The notes under the pieces were generated by a model that was not told the origin of the DNA, did no database searches, and worked only from the letters and a program-made list of their open reading frames with translations. Below, in pieces: positions 6,722 through 12,285 of a stretch of DNA of 12,285 bases. The DNA comes from LMUY01 sp964657445. Its GTDB lineage: Bacteria; Pseudomonadota; Alphaproteobacteria; Acetobacterales; Acetobacteraceae. Position numbers and translations under genes: made by a program. The stretch lies in NCBI GenBank assembly GCA_964657445.1, contig CAZZVB010000140.1:1-12285 (forward strand), in the 5' to 3' direction. Numbering within the stretch: the stretch's first letter is position 1; the number at the start of each line of letters is the position of its first letter.

Positions 6722-8376
6722 CCCGGATGCCAGTTCTCGGACCAATAGCATCCCGGGTCGCCCTGCCCGGTCGGCTCGTAGCCGCGCAGCCAAACCGGCG
6801 TCACATGCGGTTCGGCGCGGAAGAACAGCGGCAGCACCGGCACCTGGTCGGCGTAGAGTTGCTGCATGTCGGCCCAGATGACTTTCTGCTTGGCGAGGTC
6901 AAGCTCGCTTTCCGCAGCCTTGATGTCCGCATCCATCTTCGGGTCGCTAAAGCCCGGGTAGTTCGCGCCGCCGTAATTATTTGCCGCCGTCGGGATCTGG
7001 CTGCTGCCCAGCGTGCGGAACGGGGTTTCCGTCACGTTGCTGCTCCAGCCATACATCTCCATGCCCGTATAGGTGCGATGCTTCAGCGTGTCGCCGAACA
7101 GGGTGCGCGCGGGTTCATTCTTCAGCGTCACCTCGATGCACGCATTCTTCCAGTTGGATTGCAGCACCTGCTCCTGCAGCTCGCGCAGACGGTTTCCGGC
7201 GGTGGTGCCCAGCTCGAACGCCAGGCGGTCGCCGTTGGCGTTGCGGCACACGCCGTCCGGACCCGGCGTGAAGCCCGCTTCCTTCAGCAGCGCCTTGGCG
7301 CCCGCCAGGTCGAACTTAACCACGGGAACGGCCGCGTCATACTCCGGGCTTAGCGGGTTGACCCAGGTGGCGGCCACTGGCTGCTTGCCCTGGAACAGGC
7401 GGTCCACCATGGTTTGCCGGTCCATCGCCATCAGCAGCGCGCGGCGCACGCGCACGTCGGCCAGCAAAGGATTTTCCTTCTTCAGGTCGATATGCTCGTA
7501 GGTAAGGCTCGGCTTGAACTCGAAGCGGAACTCGTCCGGATGCGCTTTCTGTAGCGACAGCGCCTGGTCGATGGTCAGTCCGATGCCCTCGCCAGCCACC
7601 ATGTCCACGTCGCCGGACAGCAGGTTGGCCTGCAGCGCCGCCGTGTTCTCGATATGGCGCAGCACGATCCGCTTGAAGCCCGGCTTGGTGCCATTCCAGT
7701 GCGGGTTCGGCTCCAGTACGATCTGATTGCCGCTTTCGTAGGCGGTGATCATATAGGGCCCGTCATAAAGCCCCGGGTTGATCGGCGCGCGGTTGTAATT
7801 GGTGCCGTTGATGTAGGCGCCGGGGCTGTTGTCTTTGGCGACGACGGCGCCTTCGACATGTTCCGGCAGGATCTGGTCCCACTGGTTGTAGTCGGCGCGC
7901 ACCGTCGCGAGGTGCATTACCGCAGTCTGGTCATCCACCACGTCCACCGACGTCGCGCGATTCCACGGGTTGGTGTTGGAAAACCCGCTCGACGGATCGC
8001 TGCCGAGCTTCCAGGTGAACGCGATGTCCTTCGCCGTCACGGGCTGGCCATCGCCCCATTGCAGCCCGGGCTTCAGCTTGAGGGTGACGGCCATGCCCTT
8101 GCTGCCATCCGGCCGGTCCTCGATCTTCGCCAATCCGTTGTCCAGTGTCGGCAGTTCGGCGCAGAGCAGGCAGCTATTCTTCCAGTCCTTGTCGAATGCG
8201 GTGATCTGCCGGATCACAAAGCCCATCGCGTAGCCACGCACCACCTCCGGGTCGATATTGGGCTGCAGCGAGGACGGGAATTGCGCGATCCCGATGGTCA
8301 GCGTGTCGTGGGTCTTCTGGGCTTGCGCCGCCCCGGCCGTGGCCAGCAGCAGCGCGAGAGCGGCGCGCATCTTCAT
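6718..8376 (-). CDS. Family-5 extracellular solute-binding protein, first tandem copy
   Basis: This is the first gene of the operon, a 552-residue periplasmic receptor of the SBP_bac_5 (DppA/OppA) family. The signal peptide MKMRAALALLLATAGAAQA has predicted cleavage after residue 19. There is no lipobox, so the mature protein should be soluble in the periplasm. Conserved blocks are LKPGLQWGDG (101-110), NTAALQANLLSGDVDMV (244-260), LADVRVRRALLMAMDRQ (305-321) and LPLFF (515-519). Cysteines at 69 and 72 (CLLC) match the paralogue; Cys377 also has a counterpart (373), whereas Cys413 and Cys543 are specific to this copy. The start at 8376 has only a weak GGTGA Shine-Dalgarno about 6 nt upstream. 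A sigma70-like promoter lies at 8405-8433. The 3' end overlaps the second copy by 4 nt, so both receptors should be made from one transcript. Confidence 0.95.
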   Translation of the reverse strand: MKMRAALALLLATAGAAQAQKTHDTLTIGIAQFPSSLQPNIDPEVVRGYAMGFVIRQITAFDKDWKNSCLLCAELPTLDNGLAKIEDRPDGSKGMAVTLKLKPGLQWGDGQPVTAKDIAFTWKLGSDPSSGFSNTNPWNRATSVDVVDDQTAVMHLATVRADYNQWDQILPEHVEGAVVAKDNSPGAYINGTNYNRAPINPGLYDGPYMITAYESGNQIVLEPNPHWNGTKPGFKRIVLRHIENTAALQANLLSGDVDMVAGEGIGLTIDQALSLQKAHPDEFRFEFKPSLTYEHIDLKKENPLLADVRVRRALLMAMDRQTMVDRLFQGKQPVAATWVNPLSPEYDAAVPVVKFDLAGAKALLKEAGFTPGPDGVCRNANGDRLAFELGTTAGNRLRELQEQVLQSNWKNACIEVTLKNEPARTLFGDTLKHRTYTGMEMYGWSSNVTETPFRTLGSSQIPTAANNYGGANYPGFSDPKMDADIKAAESELDLAKQKVIWADMQQLYADQVPVLPLFFRAEPHVTPVWLRGYEPTGQGDPGCYWSENWHPG

Positions 8377-8404
8377 GGAACATCACCGAATCCTGTGCGG
8401 GCGG

Positions 8405-8433
8405 ATGAAAGCGGTGCGACCCGGCGCCGTCAA
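8405..8433 (-). promoter_or_regulatory. Sigma70-like promoter of the transporter operon
   Basis: Read on the - strand, TTGACG (8433-8428; 5 of 6 consensus bases) is followed after exactly 17 nt by TTTCAT (8410-8405; 4 of 6). This would start transcription near 8398, leaving a leader of about 22 nt before the ATG at 8376. It is the best match in the 118-bp divergent intergenic region. No equally convincing promoter for the divergent amidase was found. Confidence 0.5.
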
Positions 8434-8452
8434 CGCACGATGCGGCCCGGCG
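8416..8452. promoter_or_regulatory. Palindrome and imperfect direct repeat, possible operator
   Basis: The 8-bp palindrome CGGCGCCG (8422-8429) lies in the promoter spacer and touches the -35 box. GCGACCCGGCG (8416-8426) recurs as GCGGCCCGGCG (8442-8452) with one mismatch, start to start 26 bp apart. A repressor bound here would block the transporter promoter and could also affect the divergent amidase. High GC makes such patterns easy to meet by chance, and no regulator gene is in the window. Confidence 0.25.
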
Positions 8453-8482
8453 GTCCGTGCTAAAGCGGCTGTTCATTGGCTT

Positions 8483-8486
8483 GGAG
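8483..8486 (+). promoter_or_regulatory. Ribosome binding site that fixes the amidase start
   Basis: GGAG lies 8 nt before the GTG at 8495. It favours that codon over the in-frame ATG at 8513 and over upstream in-frame starts, which would run back into the divergent promoter and binding-protein gene. Confidence 0.6.
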
Positions 8487-8494
8487 ATGCCCAG

Positions 8495-9970
8495 GTGGAC
8501 GAACTAGCTGGCATGGATGCCACCGCCCAGGCGGAACTGGTCGCGACCGGGCAGGTGAGCGCCACCGAACTGCTGGACGCCGCACTCGCGCGCACTGACG
8601 CGGCGACGATGCTGAACGCAGTGCCGATTCGCTTCGACGGCCTCGCCCGCGCCCAGATCGCGGCCGCCGGCGGCAAACCCGGCGGGTTGTTCGGTGGCGT
8701 GCCGTTCTTGCTGAAGGATCGCGGCCAGGAGTATGCCGGCCAGCCGGACACTGGCGGCGCCGCGCCATTCCGAAACCGGATCGCGGCCGAGCACAGCGCC
8801 TTCACCCGGCGGTGCCTCGCCGCCGGACTGGTGATTTTCGGACGAACCGCCACGCCGGAGCTGGCGCTGAAGGCGGTGTGCGAGTCCCGCTTGTGGGGCC
8901 CATCACGCAACCCGTGGGACAGGTCGCGCACCCCCGGCGGCTCATCCGGCGGGGCGGCGGCCGCCGTGGCTGGCGGCCTGGTAGCGATGGCCGGCGCCAG
9001 CGATGGCGGCGGGTCGATCCGCATCCCCGCCAGCTTCTGCGGCCTGTTCGGGCTGAAGCCCAGCACCGGGCGCGTCTCCGCGGGGCCGCAGACGGGCCTG
9101 AATTGGGAAGGCGCATCCTCCCACGGCGTGCTGACCCGGTCGGTGCGCGATTCGGCCCGCATGCTGGACGTGCTGAGCGGCAGCGAGCCCGGGGAGTTCT
9201 TCACAGCCCCACCCCCTGCCCGGCCCTTCGCGGAGGAAGTGGGCGCGCCGCCGGGCCGGCTGCGCATCGGCTTTTCCACCGCCTCGCCGCTCGGCGGCCC
9301 GGTGGACCAAGCCTGCATCGATGCGGTGACCAAGGCAGCGGCTTTGCTGGAAGGCTTGGGCCACTTTGTCGAACAGGCGGCGCCCCAGATCGACGGCGCC
9401 GCGCTCGCTGCCTGCTTCCTCAAGGTTTATCTTGGCCATGTAGCGGCCGAGGTCGCTGCCTCCGGCGCCGCCGCAAGCGCGTTCGAGCCGGAAACCGCGA
9501 TGCTGGCCACGCTCGGCCGCGCTCTGCCGGCGGGCGAGTATGTCGGCGCCCACCTGGAATGGAACGGCTTCGCCCGTGCGCTCGGGCGTTTCCACCAAAG
9601 CTACGACCTATGGTTGCTGCCGGCCGTGGCGGCGCCGCCGGCGAAGATCGGCGAACTCGACACGCCGCCAGGTCAACTGCGGCTGATGAGCGCCATCCGC
9701 ACGCTGCGGGCGGGCCGGGTGATGCTTCGCCTGGGCTTGCTGGAGAAGCTGGCCGCGGAAAGCCTCGCCCGCACGCCGTTCACCCAGGCGTCCAACCTGA
9801 CCTTCACGCCCAGCATGTCCGTGCCGCTGCACGCCGCACCGGCCGTGCCGGGCGGCCCCTACTTGCCGGTCGGCGTGCAGTTCGTCGCCCGCTACGGAGA
9901 GGAAGCAACCCTGATTCGGCTGGCGTCACAGCTCGAGCAGGCGGCGCCGTGGCGCGGCATGGCCGCATAA
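8495..9970 (+). CDS. Amidase-signature family hydrolase
   Basis: This 491-residue cytoplasmic amidase hydrolyses a carbon-nitrogen amide bond. The triad is complete: Lys74 in PFLLKDRG, cis-Ser150 in PGGSSGG (147-153), and nucleophile Ser174 in DGGGSIRIP (170-178). The 24-residue gap between the two serines equals that in fatty-acid amide hydrolase. The N-terminus MDELAGMDATAQAELVATGQ is typical of stand-alone amidases, and no signal peptide is present. The LKPSTGRVSAGP block after the nucleophile and general layout recall 6-aminohexanoate-cyclic-dimer-hydrolase-like amidases. It is less like GatA, and no gatB or gatC is present. It is divergent from the transporter operon, 118 bp apart, suggesting it acts on an imported compound. 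Substrate unknown. Confidence 0.92.
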   Translation: MDELAGMDATAQAELVATGQVSATELLDAALARTDAATMLNAVPIRFDGLARAQIAAAGGKPGGLFGGVPFLLKDRGQEYAGQPDTGGAAPFRNRIAAEHSAFTRRCLAAGLVIFGRTATPELALKAVCESRLWGPSRNPWDRSRTPGGSSGGAAAAVAGGLVAMAGASDGGGSIRIPASFCGLFGLKPSTGRVSAGPQTGLNWEGASSHGVLTRSVRDSARMLDVLSGSEPGEFFTAPPPARPFAEEVGAPPGRLRIGFSTASPLGGPVDQACIDAVTKAAALLEGLGHFVEQAAPQIDGAALAACFLKVYLGHVAAEVAASGAAASAFEPETAMLATLGRALPAGEYVGAHLEWNGFARALGRFHQSYDLWLLPAVAAPPAKIGELDTPPGQLRLMSAIRTLRAGRVMLRLGLLEKLAAESLARTPFTQASNLTFTPSMSVPLHAAPAVPGGPYLPVGVQFVARYGEEATLIRLASQLEQAAPWRGMAA

Positions 9971-9990
9971 GCCAGCGAGCGGAGTTCGCG

Positions 9991-11313
9991 TCAGCGTGGA
10001 GCGAACAGGCCGAGATCGATGCTGTCGGCCATCGCGCGATAGCCTGCGCGGTTCGGGTGCAGCTTGTCGCCAGGCCCGCCGATGGTGTTGTCCGGCACGA
10101 ACTCCGGCTTCATCTCGCCGGTAGCCGCATCCAGCGTGACCTTGTTGAAATCCACCACCGCGTCGAACAGCTTCGTGCTGCGGACGAAGTCGTTATAGGC
10201 AAGGATCCGGGTGTTTTCCTCTGCGGAGCCATGCTCCGGGTTGGTGCTGTGCAGATCGGGCGTCAGGGTCGCGCCGGCGATGGTGACGCCGGGCAGCTTG
10301 GCGCGGATGCGGTCAACCACGCGCTTGACCCCTGCCTCGACCTCTTCCGGCGTGATCCCATCCCCAGCCTTGCCGAAATCGTTAGTGCCCTCCATCCAGA
10401 TCACCGACGACACGCCGGACAATGTGAGCACGTCGCGGTCCAGCCGCTGCTCCGCTGCCGGGCCGCCCGGAAACGGCTTGGCGGGCGTGTAGGTTTCCGG
10501 GCCGACGATGCGGTTGCCGCCGATACCCTGGTTCACCACAACGACGCGCGCGCCGTAGCGCGCCTGCAGCCGCCGGCCCAGCACATCCGGCCAGCGATCG
10601 TCGCCGTTCAACGTTGAATCCGTGCCGTCGGTGATCGAATCGCCAAGCGCGACAATCAGCTTTGTTCCGGCAGCAGCATCCATGTCCACGGCATCGAGGA
10701 AATACCAGGATGCGGTGGCGAACTTGAACGCGTCATCGCCTTCGGCAGCCGGTGCATCGGCCCCGGCGGCCGGCGGCGTCACGTAGGACGTCGTCAGCGC
10801 CTTCGCATGCCAGGTCATAGGGCCGCTCTGCCCGGCGACGTGGAAACTGACGGCAAGCTTGCGGCCCGCCAGAGCGGGATCTGCAGGCTCGTGCACGAAG
10901 CCCAACGTGACAGGATCGCTCCAGGCACTGCCGCCGGGCGGGATGGTGACGCCCGGCTGGCCGCTGAACGACACCGCTGCATTGCTGCCGCTCACCAGCG
11001 TGCCGGCAATCGCCTGTTCGCCGGCGAAGACGTGGTCGAAGGTGACCGGCTGCGTGCCGAACGCATTGGAAAACCGCAGGCGGGCAGTGTGACCCCAAAG
11101 GGCGGGATGCACGATTAGGCGGAAGGCCTGATCGTTCGCGCCCGAGGCAGGCGCAGGGAACGCAAAGCTCAGATTGGGTTGTGCGCTGGCATTGCCGATA
11201 GGGAATGGGCCTTGGCCGGCACCCGTCCAACTCGTCACCCAGTTCTGGGCGTGCGCTGCCGGCGCAGCCAGGCAGGCAGCAGCCAGCACGCAGGCCATAT
11301 GGATCGATCGCAT
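9991..11313 (-). CDS. Exported SGNH/GDSL-family esterase
   Basis: This 440-residue secreted hydrolase has signal peptide MRSIHMACVLAAACLAAPAAHA, predicted cleavage near residue 22. An N-terminal beta-rich domain (about 25-200, with WVTSWTGAGQ and LRFSNAFG) precedes the catalytic domain. SGNH blocks are all visible: nucleophile Ser226 in GDSITDG (224-230), Gly266 in GIGGNR, Asn311 in MEGTNDF, and Asp416/His419 in DKLHPN. This architecture matches secreted SGNH hydrolases such as the XynE-like group, many of which act on acetyl or other short acyl esters; the actual substrate is unknown. The ATG at 11313 is chosen because GGGGAA sits 7 nt upstream and because it begins the signal peptide; the frame is open to 11370. 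It converges on the amidase with 20 bp between stops and follows the esterase gene by 102 bp on the same strand. Confidence 0.93.
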   Translation of the reverse strand: MRSIHMACVLAAACLAAPAAHAQNWVTSWTGAGQGPFPIGNASAQPNLSFAFPAPASGANDQAFRLIVHPALWGHTARLRFSNAFGTQPVTFDHVFAGEQAIAGTLVSGSNAAVSFSGQPGVTIPPGGSAWSDPVTLGFVHEPADPALAGRKLAVSFHVAGQSGPMTWHAKALTTSYVTPPAAGADAPAAEGDDAFKFATASWYFLDAVDMDAAAGTKLIVALGDSITDGTDSTLNGDDRWPDVLGRRLQARYGARVVVVNQGIGGNRIVGPETYTPAKPFPGGPAAEQRLDRDVLTLSGVSSVIWMEGTNDFGKAGDGITPEEVEAGVKRVVDRIRAKLPGVTIAGATLTPDLHSTNPEHGSAEENTRILAYNDFVRSTKLFDAVVDFNKVTLDAATGEMKPEFVPDNTIGGPGDKLHPNRAGYRAMADSIDLGLFAPR

Positions 11314-11320
11314 TGGCACG

Positions 11321-11326
11321 TTCCCC
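11321..11326 (-). promoter_or_regulatory. Ribosome binding site that fixes the SGNH hydrolase start
   Basis: On the - strand GGGGAA ends 7 nt before the ATG at 11313. This supports that start over the upstream in-frame codon at 11370. The rest of the 102-bp gap up to 11415 shows no convincing promoter or terminator. Confidence 0.5.
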
Positions 11327-11415
11327 AAGGTCGCCACTGATTGGGCGTTACCGTCAGGCTGCCAGTCCAAGCGCCTCGCGGCAACATCATCGGGCCAGCG
11401 GATAAGCTGCGGCGG

Positions 11416-12285
11416 CTAATCCACGATGGCCGCGTAGGTCAGTACGCGCAGCTCCCGCCGGATCGGATAGGTGCTCGATGGCGTCAGTTGCGTGAGCAGC
11501 ACGACCGCCATGTCCTCCGCCGGGTCGCACCAGAACGCCGTGCTGGCCGCCCCGCCCCAAGCATACTCGCCCGGCGTTCCCACCACCTGAGCCCGGGCGG
11601 GGTCGAGCATGACGGAAAAGCCGAGGCCGAAGCCTACGCCCTCGTAGGAGCTTTCGCTGAACCGCGGCATGCCCATCGCCGCCATGTCGCCGCGCAGGTG
11701 GTTGCTGGTCATCAGCTCGACCGTCTTGCGGCCGAGCAGGCGGACGCCGTCCAGCTCGCCTTTGTTCAGCATGAAATGGCAGAAACGCATGTAGTCGGAT
11801 GCGGTGGAGACCAGGCCCCCGCCGCCGGAGCAGATCGAGCGCGGCGCCAAATAGCGGCTGGTCGCCGGGTCATCGAGCAGGGCGAGCCGGCCGTCTGTGC
11901 CGCGGGCGTAGTTGGCGGCGAAACGGCCGTGGCTCTGCGCGGGAACGTGGAAGCCGGTATCGGCCATGCGCAGCGGCTCGATGACGCGCTTGACCAGGAA
12001 GTCGCCGAATTCCTCGCCCGAGATGACGGCGACCAGATGGCCCAGCACGTCGGTGGCGATGCTGTAGTTCCATTCCGCCCCGGGTTGGGCCAGCAGCGGG
12101 AGGGCGGCGGCACGTTCGACCAGTTCTCCGAGGGTGCATTCGGCGGTCTGGAAGTCGATGCCCTGGTCCCGGTAGGCGGCGTCCACCAGGGTGGATTGCA
12201 TGAAACCGTAGGTCAGGCCCGAGGTGTGGGTCAGCAGGTCGCGGAACGTGATCTCCCGCATCGCCGGCACGGTGTCGATCTTGCC
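11416..12285 (-). CDS. Beta-lactamase-fold serine hydrolase (family VIII esterase-like), 5'-truncated
   Basis: The frame is open through the right edge of the window; the residues before the GTG at 12270 (GKIDT, then VPAMREITFRDLLTHTSGL) read as conserved family sequence, so the true start and the SxxK nucleophile motif lie outside. Visible features are LLTHTSGLTYGF, the catalytic-tyrosine motif WNYSIATD (Tyr codon 12066-12064), PLRMADTGF, GGGLVSTASDY, and a late WGG motif (11559-11551). A YSx motif with WGG instead of the class C beta-lactamase YxN and KTG motifs points to family VIII carboxylesterases of the EstB type rather than a drug-resistance enzyme. Substrate and export cannot be judged without the N-terminus. 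It lies upstream of the SGNH esterase on the same strand and may be co-transcribed with it. Confidence 0.9.
   Translation of the reverse strand, partial: GKIDTVPAMREITFRDLLTHTSGLTYGFMQSTLVDAAYRDQGIDFQTAECTLGELVERAAALPLLAQPGAEWNYSIATDVLGHLVAVISGEEFGDFLVKRVIEPLRMADTGFHVPAQSHGRFAANYARGTDGRLALLDDPATSRYLAPRSICSGGGGLVSTASDYMRFCHFMLNKGELDGVRLLGRKTVELMTSNHLRGDMAAMGMPRFSESSYEGVGFGLGFSVMLDPARAQVVGTPGEYAWGGAASTAFWCDPAEDMAVVLLTQLTPSSTYPIRRELRVLTYAAIVD

Noticed and set aside
6722..6793. Longer N-terminus for the second binding protein
   Set aside because: It would overlap the first binding protein by up to 76 nt and bury the signal peptide behind charged residues. The GTGA start at 6721 gives a standard signal peptide.
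8473..9423. 316-codon - strand frame opposite the amidase
   Set aside because: The amidase has an intact triad and a good ribosome binding site on the other strand; this frame has Ser/Pro/Ala-rich composition and no recognisable feature.
8812..10617. 601-codon + strand open frame
   Set aside because: It overlaps the amidase in another frame and runs antisense into the SGNH gene. The product is Arg/Pro/Gly-rich with no domain motif, so it is a GC-driven shadow.
1..12285. CRISPR arrays, tRNA or rRNA genes, insertion sequences, phage or defence genes
   Set aside because: No regularly spaced repeats, no recognisable tRNA features, and no transposase, integrase or defence-type protein in any convincing frame.

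Overview
The window is a stretch of GC-rich bacterial chromosome. The Fmt sequence style, the high GC at third codon positions and the gene content suggest an alphaproteobacterium, most likely Sphingomonadales. That placement is inference from sequence style, not a database result. No tRNA, rRNA, CRISPR array, insertion sequence or phage gene was seen. The left edge opens with a perfect 54-bp palindrome fused to the 5'-truncated methionyl-tRNA formyltransferase gene (fmt, + strand). It looks like a fold-back artefact of contig construction rather than biology.

Positions 8376 down to about 869 (- strand) hold one tightly packed operon for a peptide/nickel-type (Dpp/Opp) ABC importer. The order is: two paralogous family-5 periplasmic binding proteins in tandem (8376-6718 and 6721-5072), two ATPases (DppD-like 5079-4117, DppF-like 4082-3135), two permeases (DppB-like 3115-2165, DppC-like 2168-1242), and a small exported protein of unknown function (869 to about 1288). 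Almost every junction overlaps or is very short (GTGA, ATGACTGA, 34 nt, 19 nt, GTGA), so translational coupling is likely. A sigma70-like promoter with a CGGCGCCG palindrome in its spacer lies just upstream of the first binding protein.

Divergent from the operon, across 118 bp, is a cytoplasmic amidase-signature hydrolase (8495-9970, + strand) with an intact Ser-cisSer-Lys triad. It converges at 20 bp on an exported SGNH/GDSL esterase (11313-9991, - strand). That gene lies 102 bp downstream of a serine hydrolase of the beta-lactamase/family VIII esterase type (11416 to beyond 12285, - strand), whose 5' end, with the SxxK motif, is outside the window.

A reasonable working model is a scavenging locus. 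Periplasmic esterases would trim a substrate, the two binding proteins would hand peptide-like or amide compounds to a single ABC importer, and the amidase would open an amide bond in the cytoplasm. The substrate cannot be read from sequence. The least ordinary features are the tandem binding-protein pair sharing one permease, the A-A-D-F-B-C gene order, and the divergent amidase.
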